A stretch of 64,000 nucleotides of DNA from assembly GCF_020164535.1 (NCBI RefSeq), contig NZ_JAIQZC010000002.1:372001-436000 (forward strand), read 5' to 3'. A model generated the notes under the pieces. The model was given only the letters and a program-made list of their open reading frames with translations, did not search any database and was not told the DNA's origin. The position numbers were made by a program, and so were the translations under genes. This DNA is from Psychroflexus montanilacus. GTDB taxonomy: Bacteria > Bacteroidota > Bacteroidia > Flavobacteriales > Flavobacteriaceae. Positions within the stretch are counted from its first letter, which is position 1. Every line of letters begins with the position of its first letter. Positions 45,924 through 54,307 of this stretch are shown here, one piece after another.

Positions 45924-47082
45924 GACTAGCTGAACTTATTAATTCTTTAAATATAGATTCATAAGTGCCTATATTTATCGAAGAAGAATAATTTTGATTA
46001 ACGAAATCAATTGAGTTTTTAGAAATCAAATCTAACTGGTTTTGATTATTATAAACATATAAAATTTTACCTGCCCATTTAGCAGGTTCATTATCGACTA
46101 AAAAACCATTACACCCTTCTTTAATATAGTCATTCAATGGGGGAACATTAGATACTAGCACCGGCAAACCAGCCCCCATGCTTTCAATAATTATTTTACT
46201 TAATCCTTCATAGTTGCACGCATGAACAAGTAAATCATACTCAACTAAGTCTGACCAAATACTACTTTGAAAAGGTCTAAAACAAACTTGTTTTTCAAGA
46301 CTAAATTTTTGTACTTTATTTCTTAGTAATTTTTTATTGGGCCCTTCTCCAATTAATGTCAATTCAATGTTCATTTCCTTTAACAATTTCATGGCATCTA
46401 TAAGAATGTCCTGTCGTTTTTGATACTTAGAAAACCTAGAAGCCATAACAATTTTAAATGGCTCATTGTCACTCTTAAATCTAATTTTTTTTTGTGGCAA
46501 TGTTGATAAATCGATTCCAATATCCTTTACAAAATAAGGTTCAAAGTTTACTTTTAAATTAAACTGCATCGATTTCTCTAAAACTAATTCCCTTAGACCC
46601 TCTGAAATAAAATTATATAAATCAATAGATTTAAAATAATGCTCATAAACAGAAATTAGTTCTGGGTTGCTTTCAAAATCTTCAAATAACTTTAAACCAG
46701 CCATTCTTACAACTAATTTAAAATTAAAATCAGGTTTAAAATTTACATAAAAGCTTACTATACCGATATTATTGTAGGTATGGACTATATCGATTTTACT
46801 TAATTTAGATTTTATAAACTTGTTTTTAAAAAAACGAGAGATTTGTTTGAACTTATAGGAATTGAGTAAACCAATTTTAAACTTTGTAAATATGTAAACT
46901 TCCACTTCATTCTCTGATTTTTTTCTAAAACCCGACCACGTCTTTGTAAATGACCGTGAAAAAAAAGTAACCTTATGACCTCTCTTAGCAAACTCTTCTG
47001 CTATAAGTTTTAAAGAAGTTTCTGCTCCTCCAACACGTTCACCTGTGTAGGGAGAATGAAAGGTATCTATTAAAATATTCAA
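45916..47082 (-). CDS. Glycosyltransferase, GT4-like
   Basis: This 388-residue GT-B protein starts MNILIDTFHSPYTGERVGGA and has PFKIVMASRFSKYQKRQDIL at the second domain, with EGLSKIIIESMGAGLPVLVS near residues 295-315. The gene is A/T-rich. It overlaps both neighbours (4 and 8 bp). Confidence 0.86.
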   Translation of the reverse strand: MNILIDTFHSPYTGERVGGAETSLKLIAEEFAKRGHKVTFFSRSFTKTWSGFRKKSENEVEVYIFTKFKIGLLNSYKFKQISRFFKNKFIKSKLSKIDIVHTYNNIGIVSFYVNFKPDFNFKLVVRMAGLKLFEDFESNPELISVYEHYFKSIDLYNFISEGLRELVLEKSMQFNLKVNFEPYFVKDIGIDLSTLPQKKIRFKSDNEPFKIVMASRFSKYQKRQDILIDAMKLLKEMNIELTLIGEGPNKKLLRNKVQKFSLEKQVCFRPFQSSIWSDLVEYDLLVHACNYEGLSKIIIESMGAGLPVLVSNVPPLNDYIKEGCNGFLVDNEPAKWAGKILYVYNNQNQLDLISKNSIDFVNQNYSSSINIGTYESIFKELISSASHG

Positions 47083-48041
47083 TTTTCAACTTTTAGTTTA
47101 TTATAAAAAAACTGGTACTTCCCTGTTAATCTTGATGACAAAACGGCGAAGAAAAAATTTCTAGATTGTAACCCATAAAATTTAATGATTTCATTAAAAA
47201 AAAGCTTGGGCTTTTCTATGTTACTTTGTTCTAAATAAGATCTAATACATTTCAGTAAAAGTTTTTGACCAAAGGCTTTATTATATCCTGACAATGGATA
47301 TATTTCTTTAAAAGTAATCCAACTGTTTTCAAAGGTGGTTCTGAGATATTCATCTTTATTTTGACGTCTTTTTACACCTATTGAGTCTTCTGCATAACGT
47401 CTTAAGGTGAGGTGTTTTCTAATAATTTTTAACTTATTTGTTTTAAGCAAGACTTTTGAAATATAATTAAACTCCTGCCCACTCTTAAGTTGTTCATTAA
47501 AATTAATATTTGAGACTAAATTCCTAGATACAAAAAAATCTGGTGTATACCAACTGATATAAGTTGATGTAAAGGATTCAAAACTGACTTCATCTTCCTT
47601 GAAATCGTACTTATAGTCATTTATATTTCCTGGAGCATTAAAATATTTTGTTTGACTCACTACAAAATCCACATCATTCTCAAGCATGGCTTTTACTTTC
47701 ACCTCTAACTTCTCAGCCACCATCAAATCATCCGAATCAAACCAATTCACATACTCCCCCTGGCTCATTTTAAACCCATAATTTCGTGCACCATTCCCCC
47801 CAGGCAGGTGTTCGTCGGGTCGATGAAAATATTTAAATCGTGAGTCTTTACTAACATAGTCACTAACTACCTCATCCGTATTGTCTGAAGAGCCATCATC
47901 TACGATAATACATTCCCAGTTAAGGTAAGTCTGAGCCAATACAGAGTCCAGCGTCTCTCCAATGAGGTGGGCGCGATTGTAAGTCGGGATAATCACAGAG
48001 ACTAAAGGCTGGTTATTCATGGCATTCGATTGGTACTGCAA
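47079..48041 (-). CDS. Glycosyltransferase family 2
   Basis: This 320-residue GT-A protein has PLVSVIIPTYNRAHLIGETL, WECIIVDDGSSDNTDEVVSD and the metal-binding GEYVNWFDSDDLMVAEKLEV. The eighth codon (MNNQPLVSV, ATG at 48018-48020) may be the true start. The catalytic part is much richer in G+C (47761-47820, 31 of 60) than the C-terminal part (47461-47520, 15 of 60), so the gene looks like a mosaic. It is the first gene of the module ending at 44904. Confidence 0.86.
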   Translation of the reverse strand: MQYQSNAMNNQPLVSVIIPTYNRAHLIGETLDSVLAQTYLNWECIIVDDGSSDNTDEVVSDYVSKDSRFKYFHRPDEHLPGGNGARNYGFKMSQGEYVNWFDSDDLMVAEKLEVKVKAMLENDVDFVVSQTKYFNAPGNINDYKYDFKEDEVSFESFTSTYISWYTPDFFVSRNLVSNINFNEQLKSGQEFNYISKVLLKTNKLKIIRKHLTLRRYAEDSIGVKRRQNKDEYLRTTFENSWITFKEIYPLSGYNKAFGQKLLLKCIRSYLEQSNIEKPKLFFNEIIKFYGLQSRNFFFAVLSSRLTGKYQFFYNKLKVEN

Positions 48042-48344
48042 GTTTACGAAATTTTCAGTTGACGGTTGACAGTTTTCGGTTATCTGTTTTCAGTTGTCGG
48101 TTGTCGGTTTGTACGTTGTAGAGTCCTAAATAGAGTTGACCTTTTTTAGAGTTGTTTATTTGATTCAAAGTTATTAATTTTTTGCATTGTAGAGTGGTGT
48201 AATAATTTTCGGTTATCAGCTTTCTGTTATCTGTTGTCTGTTTTTCGGTGAATAGTGAGTCGGGAATTAGGTTTTAGGTGGTAGGGATTAGGGATTAGGA
48301 AATAAAATTTGATATATGAAATAGGTCAGGGTGACAACGCTGTC

Positions 48345-48388
48345 AGGTCGAGTGTCCTGGCATGATTTATAGGGATGTATCGAGACCT
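48345..48388 (+). repeat. Two-stem element, AGGTC type, weak inner stem
   Basis: Outer AGGTC/GACCT, GAGTG, inner TCC/GGGA only, then TGTATCGA. The loop between the inner arms is 14 bases. Confidence 0.65.
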
Positions 48389-48410
48389 CATTCGAGGTTT
48401 CAGCATTAAA

Positions 48411-48523
48411 CTACTTCTCGATAGCTCTGCTGAGCGAAGTCGAAGTGCAAATTCTTTCCTTCGCAGTCAAGAAAAAAACTCGAAGTGCCATTGAGTCAAA
48501 TATAAATTTGAATGCAGTTAGAC
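48411..48523. repeat. Dispersed repeat with ACTTC/GAAGT palindrome, copy 1
   Basis: It shares ACTTCTCGATAGCTCTGCTG and AGCGAAGTCGAAGTGC and the following 70 bp with 55886-55990 and 57264-57366. The first part is itself palindromic (ACTTC/GAAGT and GCTC/GAGC). Confidence 0.75.
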
Positions 48524-48807
48524 TGAAAAACAATGAAACGATAAGGCTTTAAAGATTCATCGTCGAAGCAAAAAAGCTTCTCTGTCTGAATGACATTTTT
48601 CTCGATAGCTCTGCTGAGTGAAGCCGATAAGCAATTTTATTCCGTTTCTCTTCAAAAAATGAATCGACTTAGACGCCTTCACCTATAAATAGTTGTATAA
48701 AATGCACAATTATTTGTAGTTTAAAATCTTAAAAAAGCGTTAATCAAAAAAATAATTGAAATTTTAGTGATAATAAAACCCTTTTTTCATAGGCGCTTGG
48801 AGCAAAT

Positions 48808-48830
48808 GTGGAAAACTCTGTGGATAACTT
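48808..48830 (+). promoter_or_regulatory. Two DnaA-box-like sequences
   Basis: TGTGGAAAA and TGTGGATAA lie 13 bp apart, start to start, in an A/T-rich stretch 90-115 bp before the HU gene. The second is the reverse complement of the consensus TTATCCACA and the first differs by one base. They may bind DnaA. A full origin would need more boxes. Confidence 0.4.
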
Positions 48831-48922
48831 TCAAAGTTTTACAACGAAACTTAATATAATTCGGTTTTATCTTTACCACTGAAAATCAGAGTAATGAAGC
48901 TCTGATGTAAAACAATTTTTTT

Positions 48923-49303
48923 ATGATTACAGTAAAAAGTTTACAGCGAGTAAATCCACGGGATGTGGAAGCTCCAAAAAAGTTCTACGTTCAAGCAGTG
49001 AGCGCAGGAAAAACCGATTTAGACCGTTTGGCCTATCTCATCTCCAACCAGTCCACCGTGCGTAAAGCCGACTGCTATGCAGTGCTTGAAGCTTTACTCC
49101 ACAACATGATGGATGAGTTGAGTCAGGGTCGAATCATCGAACTCGGCAACATTGGTAATTTCCAGATTGGCGTAAGCTCCGATGCGGTAGAGACCGAGGA
49201 GGAAGTGACTTCCAGCCTGGTAAGGAAAGCTAAAATTTCCTTTAGACCTGCAAAAGCCCTGAGGGACTTACTGCAAACGGTAGATTACAAAAAGGTGAGC
49301 TAA
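48923..49303 (+). CDS. HU-like DNA-binding protein (HU-HIG type)
   Basis: This 126-residue protein has the Bacteroidetes HU-like fold: MITVKSLQRVNPRDVEAPKK, KTDLDRLAYLISNQSTVRKA, and RIIELGNIGNFQIGVSSDAV followed by KISFRPAKALRDLLQTV. It would bind and bend DNA. It is the only plus-strand gene within the polysaccharide locus and separates two modules. A strong terminator follows. Whether it acts on the locus is unknown. Confidence 0.85.
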   Translation: MITVKSLQRVNPRDVEAPKKFYVQAVSAGKTDLDRLAYLISNQSTVRKADCYAVLEALLHNMMDELSQGRIIELGNIGNFQIGVSSDAVETEEEVTSSLVRKAKISFRPAKALRDLLQTVDYKKVS

Positions 49304-49349
49304 TGATAGGCAGCCTTACTTTTGTCTAGTTGACAAAAGTGTAACCCCC
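49297..49349 (+). repeat. Structured element at the HU stop codon, copy 1
   Basis: It starts GAGCTAATGATAGGCAGC and continues with a perfect 9-bp hairpin ACTTTTGTC/GACAAAAGT (49318-49326 with 49332-49340) and GTGTAACCC. A related copy lies at 49571-49621. Confidence 0.65.
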
Positions 49350-49376
49350 AACACCTTCTACTGTTGGGGGTTTTTT
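49343..49376 (+). terminator. Rho-independent terminator of the HU gene
   Basis: AACCCCCAACA (49343-49353) pairs perfectly with TGTTGGGGGTT (49362-49372) and is followed by a run of T. Confidence 0.92.
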
Positions 49377-49750
49377 ATGTCCGAACGTGAGATTGGACTT
49401 GACGAAAATATTTTTTGACTTGAAGAACTAAGGAAACCGAGAAGTGGAATGGCTTCTACCTTCAAGTTAAAATGAAAAATCAACTTGATAAAATTTTAAA
49501 ACAGATGACCTTATAAAAGTTGGCAGAGGTGAAAACTCAATTTTAGGTCATAAAAAAACTCAAAACCAATGAGCTAATGATAGGCAGCGCTTGCTTTTGA
49601 GTTGTTTTAAAAGTGTAACCCATACTTCTACTTATCGATTACGAGCCAAATATAATTACTAAATCCTAATTGACGCATGCCCAACGCGTTAAAATTTTTA
49701 CAGATGTTTTAAATTGAAGGAGTTACAGAATAAATTAAATAAAAGTGATT
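49377..49750. other. Gene-free region between the HU terminator and the next module
   Basis: No gene is seen. The only structured part is the second copy of the HU-stop element (49571-49621). Confidence 0.65.
49571..49621 (+). repeat. Structured element, copy 2
   Basis: It repeats GAGCTAATGATAGGCAGC exactly and ends AAAAGTGTAACCC, with a weaker hairpin (GCTTTT/AAAAGT). No open frame leads into it, so it is not a coding remnant of a second HU gene as far as can be read. Confidence 0.6.
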
Positions 49751-50872
49751 TTATTTTATATCCTTCTTAAGAATAGCTTTCTCAAGTAAATCCTCTAAGA
49801 CTTTAATATGCCTCTCTAAAGAGTAGTTTTTTATATGATCTTCTCTTGCATTTTCACCTAATCGTTTAGCAAATTCTACGTCATCAAAAATACGAATGAG
49901 GTTTTTTGCCATTTTATCGACATCATGTTCTTCACATAACAAACCTGTTTTTTCATGTTCAATGACATCTGGTATCCCAGCATGATAAGTAGACACAACA
50001 GGTAAACCTGATAAAGCTGACTCTAGAACAGCTAAAGGAGTTCCCTCCTGATCACCGCTTTCGGAAGTGATAGAATGTTGTACAAAACAATAGCTTTCCT
50101 GCATAAGTTCAGCTATTTCTTCTGGAGAGACTACTCCTAACAACTTAACATTATTCTCTAAATCGAAATACTTGATCAAATTCAAACATGTATTAGACAA
50201 AACACCTTGGCCTGCCATCAATAATTGTGCATCTGGATGTTTTTTTACTAATTCCTTAAAAGCAATTATAGTGTAATATGGAGCCTTCTTGTCTACAAAT
50301 CGACCTATGGCAACAGCCTGTTTCTTTGAAAATAGAGGTTGGCGTTCTTTAAAGATTGGGTTAGCTCCATAAACGTTATAAATTAATTTATCATTTGGGC
50401 ATCCCATTTTTTTTAGTTGTTCCCGCATTGATTTTGATACAGCTATCACATAAGAAGCTGATTTAAATAATTCTTTATAATTATTATTTTTTTCAATTAT
50501 ATTTCTTACTGAAGCATCATATCCGTGAAAATGAACGATAAAAGGAATATTTGCTTTTTTAAAAACTCGTAAAAATTTATTAGCATGATTTCCATACTCT
50601 ACTAGAGCAATGTCTATTTTAAAATTTTGGAGTTGCTTAAGTACTTCACCTTCTAATGAGGCATTAAAACTCTTTCCAAAGACTTTAGAAATTGCTCTAA
50701 TGAATTTAAGTCTCTTGGGCTTAATTAATTTCCCCTGATTTTCAGCATACATATTTTGAAAGCTACTTCCAAAGACAAAATAAAGTTGATCTGCTTTTAT
50801 GAAGTTTTTATGAGCCTGGATAAAGGTTTCTGAGTAAGGGTTCTGACTTGGTGAGAAAATGGCTAAATTCAT
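49751..50872 (-). CDS. Glycosyltransferase, GT4-like
   Basis: This 373-residue GT-B protein starts MNLAIFSPSQNPYSETFIQA, has PLFSKKQAVAIGRFVDKKAP at the second domain and EGTPLAVLESALSGLPVVST near residues 280-300. Colanic-acid-type glycosyltransferases look like this. It lies 2 bp after the methyltransferase gene in the module 53650-49751. Confidence 0.87.
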   Translation of the reverse strand: MNLAIFSPSQNPYSETFIQAHKNFIKADQLYFVFGSSFQNMYAENQGKLIKPKRLKFIRAISKVFGKSFNASLEGEVLKQLQNFKIDIALVEYGNHANKFLRVFKKANIPFIVHFHGYDASVRNIIEKNNNYKELFKSASYVIAVSKSMREQLKKMGCPNDKLIYNVYGANPIFKERQPLFSKKQAVAIGRFVDKKAPYYTIIAFKELVKKHPDAQLLMAGQGVLSNTCLNLIKYFDLENNVKLLGVVSPEEIAELMQESYCFVQHSITSESGDQEGTPLAVLESALSGLPVVSTYHAGIPDVIEHEKTGLLCEEHDVDKMAKNLIRIFDDVEFAKRLGENAREDHIKNYSLERHIKVLEDLLEKAILKKDIK

Positions 50873-50874
50873 GA

Positions 50875-51675
50875 TTATTTAGATATTTTCTTTTTAATCT
50901 TTTTAGCTAATCTCTGAAACCTACTTTTCGATTTCTTCCCTTTTTTTACTTCTAGAAGTATACCCAAATTATCTTTCAATCTTTTTAATCTTATAGTTTG
51001 TTGTTCTATTTGGAAATCAATGTCATCCTTGATGAGATTTTGTGAATTATACTCAACTTCTTTTTGAATTACTGAATAGAAATAATCATAGTTCCTCCAA
51101 ATATTCTTGTATTCAAAATATACTACTTGTCCTTCAATATCTTTAGCTAATTCCTGAAGGGTATCATAGTATATGTCTTCATCGACTGGCTGAAGTCCTT
51201 CAGGATTATTCTTCTTCAAATAATCTTGGTGATACACAGTTGGACATGCTATAATAATCCTGCCATCCCGTTTTAATAAATTTAAAAGTGATTGATGGAA
51301 ACCTTTTCGGGCATCTACTGGAATATGCTCATAAACGTCAAGCATAATGATAACATCATACTTCTTTTTGGGAACTTCTTTTGTTATGTCAAATACCTTA
51401 TAATTTAAATTTTGATTTTGAAAGAGCTTTCTGGCTTTCTCAATCAAAACTGGACTTAAATCAATACCTTCAAAAGTTGAGTTGTCAAAAAACCGAGAAA
51501 ATTCATACGTACTCCAACCAAGTCCACAGCCAATATCTAAAACATCAACTTTACTTCTGATTGGTATGTACTTCGACAAACTCTCTATCGCTGATATTAA
51601 GCGTTTGTTTCCAAAGGCATAGTCATTAATTAATTTATTATCAAATTGGTTATAAAACTCTAAGGATTCTTTCAT
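50875..51675 (-). CDS. Class I SAM-dependent methyltransferase
   Basis: This 266-residue protein has the SAM-binding loop VDVLDIGCGLGWSTYEFSRF (about residues 43-62), acidic turn FEGIDLSPVLIEKARKLF, and YDVIIMLDVYEHIPVDARKG. It would methylate a sugar or chain end. The C-terminal 40 residues are very basic and helical (KKGKKSKSRFQRLAKKIKKK). It shares one base with the upstream sulfotransferase gene. Confidence 0.82.
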   Translation of the reverse strand: MKESLEFYNQFDNKLINDYAFGNKRLISAIESLSKYIPIRSKVDVLDIGCGLGWSTYEFSRFFDNSTFEGIDLSPVLIEKARKLFQNQNLNYKVFDITKEVPKKKYDVIIMLDVYEHIPVDARKGFHQSLLNLLKRDGRIIIACPTVYHQDYLKKNNPEGLQPVDEDIYYDTLQELAKDIEGQVVYFEYKNIWRNYDYFYSVIQKEVEYNSQNLIKDDIDFQIEQQTIRLKRLKDNLGILLEVKKGKKSKSRFQRLAKKIKKKISK

Positions 51676-52373
51676 TATCTGTAGTTGAAAATATTCATAT
51701 TTTCTTTTGAAATTCTAGTAACAACTTCTATTTCATCTGGTGTTAAATCATTAAGATATCTATCTTTTCCTTTTATGTTTTTAGACCAGCTTTTATTGCT
51801 TTGCTTGTCAAGCTCATTAATGATTTTTGATGATGTAAATTTAACACCACAAAACTTTGATATATTATCTAAAACATTGAGCTTATTTTCTAAAAAATCT
51901 TCATATTTTACAAATAAAACATCACCATACAAATCATTGTATCTCATAGCAGAATTTAAATACGAATTCCATCTGAGAGAAACATTTTCACATTGACTTT
52001 TTCCTTTTAAATTCAAGAAATTGATATTAATATATAAACCATTCAAATCTTCATTTAATCTTTCTTTAATAGCCGCATAATTATCTCTAGGGTCTCTGAC
52101 TAAATAAATGACTTTAAATTGATTAATTTGAATTTTTCGCAAATGAGTTAATATTGTAGCAAATCCTGGAACTTTTACAATTGGATGTTTCCAAAGTTTT
52201 AATATAAAACTTAATGGCATTCCTTTTAAACCTATAGTTTTTACTAGGGGGTAAATATACCAAGACTCTTTAGGATCATTTAGCAATTTAAGACCTGTAG
52301 ATTTAGATAATAATTTTGCAATAACTGTTGTTCCTGAACGTTCACAGCCAACGATTAAAATTTTCATATTCAA
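51675..52373 (-). CDS. Sulfotransferase, copy 4
   Basis: This 232-residue protein has the 5'-phosphosulfate loop ILIVGCERSGTTVIAKLLSK (about residues 5-24) and the 3'-phosphate segment VIYLVRDPRDNYAAIKERLN near residues 88-107. It would sulfate a sugar from PAPS. The gene is A/T-rich and overlaps the Wzt gene by 4 bp, so sulfation may take place before export. Confidence 0.82.
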   Translation of the reverse strand: MNMKILIVGCERSGTTVIAKLLSKSTGLKLLNDPKESWYIYPLVKTIGLKGMPLSFILKLWKHPIVKVPGFATILTHLRKIQINQFKVIYLVRDPRDNYAAIKERLNEDLNGLYININFLNLKGKSQCENVSLRWNSYLNSAMRYNDLYGDVLFVKYEDFLENKLNVLDNISKFCGVKFTSSKIINELDKQSNKSWSKNIKGKDRYLNDLTPDEIEVVTRISKENMNIFNYR

Positions 52374-53650
52374 TTTATTTCACATCGTAGTATACTACAA
52401 TTATAGGATCTATTTTGTCTGCCGATACCGTATAAGTCTCCTGGCAGTACATTTATCTCTAATGCTTTATCGATATTATCTAATTGATCTGGTTTATTAG
52501 TAGAACCCTCGCTTAAAACTACTCTTAGATAATAATTTCCACCTCTGAGATCAAAACTTGGAATATCAATATTTATATGACCTCTTTTCAAATAAGTATT
52601 CATGTCTACATCAATTTCATCTGTTACAATCATAGATTTTAAAACCTCATTGGAATCAAAAATAGCCAAGCCAATAATAAATTTAGATTTAACCTCTTCA
52701 TAAACTTTTACATTCAGTTGAACCCTTAAAAATTCTCCTGAAATAACAGATTCAATTCGACTACCATTTTTGTTAATAAGAGATGCGTTTATTAATTTAA
52801 CCTTCCCATTACCAGTTCTGTCTGTTCTTTCTTTAATAGGCAAATTATCATTTTTTAAATCTTTAGATAAATAATAATCCACACTCTCCTCCGCAGTGCC
52901 TTCAAATGTTGAAGTCCCATTCTCCAATACAATCCCTCGCGTACACAAGGATTTCACCGCCGCCATATTATGACTGACAAACAAAACCGTTCTGCCATCA
53001 TTGCCCGAGATGTCTTTCATCTTGCCAATGGCTTTCTTTTGGAATTCGGCATCGCCTACGGCCAGCACCTCATCGACTACCAGGATATCCGGCTCCAAAT
53101 GCGCCGCTACCGCGAAAGCCAAACGCACCCGCATCCCCGAGGAGTAACGTTTCACCGGCGTGTCGATGTACATGGCACAGCCCGAAAAGTCAATGATTTC
53201 TTCTTCTTTGACTTTAATCTCAGCTTTGGTCATCCCTAAAATCGCCCCATTAAGATAAATGTTTTCACGCCCTGTCAGTTCCGGGTGAAAGCCAGTACCT
53301 ACCTCCAGTAAAGACGCGATACGGCCTTTGGTTTTGATGCTCCCCGTTGTGGGAGAGGTCACTCGCGATAAGATTTTTAATAAGGTAGATTTCCCAGCAC
53401 CATTCTTCCCAATAATCCCCAGCACGTCCCCATCGTGAACGTCAAAGTTAATATCCCGCAACGCCCAGACGTAATCGGTCTCCGCCTTCTTGCTGCGATC
53501 GTTTTCCGCCCCTATCTTCAGATACGGGTCGTCCTTCCCTCTCACACTCGCCCACCAGCGGTTCAGGTCGTGACTCAAGGTCCCCGTGCCTACCACCCCG
53601 AGGCGGTATTGTTTGGAGATGTTTTGGGCGGTTAGAATTATTTTACTCAT
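52370..53650 (-). CDS. wzt: ABC transporter ATP-binding protein for polysaccharide export, Wzt-like
   Basis: This 426-residue protein has an ABC ATPase domain in residues 1-245: Walker A GIIGKNGAGKSTLLKILSRV, signature RYSSGMRVRLAFAVA, Walker B DILVVDEVLAVGDAEFQKKA. A C-terminal beta-rich domain (about 285-426) corresponds to the Wzt carbohydrate-binding domain that recognises the finished chain. The ATPase part is rich in G+C (53101-53160 has 40 of 60) and the C-terminal part poor (52561-52620 has 15 of 60). With Wzm (54308) it would export the glycan. Confidence 0.88.
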   Translation of the reverse strand: MSKIILTAQNISKQYRLGVVGTGTLSHDLNRWWASVRGKDDPYLKIGAENDRSKKAETDYVWALRDINFDVHDGDVLGIIGKNGAGKSTLLKILSRVTSPTTGSIKTKGRIASLLEVGTGFHPELTGRENIYLNGAILGMTKAEIKVKEEEIIDFSGCAMYIDTPVKRYSSGMRVRLAFAVAAHLEPDILVVDEVLAVGDAEFQKKAIGKMKDISGNDGRTVLFVSHNMAAVKSLCTRGIVLENGTSTFEGTAEESVDYYLSKDLKNDNLPIKERTDRTGNGKVKLINASLINKNGSRIESVISGEFLRVQLNVKVYEEVKSKFIIGLAIFDSNEVLKSMIVTDEIDVDMNTYLKRGHINIDIPSFDLRGGNYYLRVVLSEGSTNKPDQLDNIDKALEINVLPGDLYGIGRQNRSYNCSILRCEIN

Positions 53651-53753
53651 CGGTTGTCGGTTGTCGGTTGTCAGTGTTCGGTTGTCAGTTTTCGGTTGTC
53701 GGTTGTCGGTTTTCAGTTATCGGTTAACTGTTCAACGGATAACTGACAACTGA
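53651..53753. repeat. Degenerate heptamer spacer between wzt and the four-helix-bundle gene
   Basis: Short words of the GGTTGTCG type (GTCGGTTGTCAG and variants) run through the whole gap. Similar tracts lie at 54123-54290 and 25260-25340. Confidence 0.7.
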
Positions 53754-54122
53754 TTACTTCTTCGTTTTCCAGTTCTCCTCAACATAGTTTGTAAATTTAT
53801 AAATTTTAGCGCCTAACTCATCATATTTTTTAATCATTGGTTCAACCTCCAGATCAGGATAAATTTGATTGATCATTTCCAGCTGCGATTTACACTCCAA
53901 TAACGAGGCATGAGCGTAAATCAAAAATTTTATAAAATCACTTTTATAAGCTTTCCTACCATATCCTTCAATAATATTATCCTTTATGCTTTTGGATGAA
54001 CGCCTCACCTGACTGCCCTGCTCATACAATTCGTGCTTGGGTAGCTTCATCGTTAAGCTATGGACTTCGATAGCATATTCAAAGGCTAAATTATATATAT
54101 CTAAGTCTTTATAGGATTTCAT
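53754..54122 (-). CDS. Four-helix-bundle protein (S23/IVP family), copy 3
   Basis: This 122-residue protein starts MKSYKDLDIYNLAFEYAIEV and has the family signature QVRRSSKSIKDNIIEGYGRK near residues 38-56. It is more diverged than the copies at 25363 and 34808. It lies alone between two degenerate heptamer tracts, separating wzm from wzt. The function is unknown. Confidence 0.85.
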   Translation of the reverse strand: MKSYKDLDIYNLAFEYAIEVHSLTMKLPKHELYEQGSQVRRSSKSIKDNIIEGYGRKAYKSDFIKFLIYAHASLLECKSQLEMINQIYPDLEVEPMIKKYDELGAKIYKFTNYVEENWKTKK

Positions 54123-54307
54123 TTTTTTGTCGGTTATCGGTTGTCTGTTTTCGGTTTTCGGTTTTAGGTTGTCTGTTGTCTGTTTTCGGTTGCCTGTTGT
54201 CTGATGTCTGTTTTCGGTTGTCTGTTTTCGGTTATCTATTTTCGGTTATCTGTTATTTTTTTCAACCGTGAACCGTCAACTGATAACTGTCAACTGCAGC
54301 TTCGCTG

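Larger units (their letters stand above)
48042..48922. other. Gene-free repeat region and promoter region upstream of the HU gene
   Basis: The left part holds degenerate GTCGGTT words. The middle holds a two-stem element (48345) and mosaic repeats shared with 55834-55990 and 57264-57366. The right part (about 48670-48900) is very A/T-rich and carries two DnaA-box-like words. Confidence 0.7.

Noticed and set aside
48670-48922. Chromosomal origin of replication
   Set aside because: Only two DnaA-box-like words are seen, dnaA is not present, and no strand change typical of an origin occurs; kept only as a weak regulatory site.
49440-49621. Remnant of a second HU gene
   Set aside because: The frame leading into the second GAGCTAATGATAGGCAGC has a stop a few codons before and no HU-like residues, so only the terminal element is duplicated.
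25363-54122. Diversity-generating retroelement, because of Avd-like four-helix-bundle proteins
   Set aside because: There is no reverse transcriptase, template repeat or variable repeat in the window.
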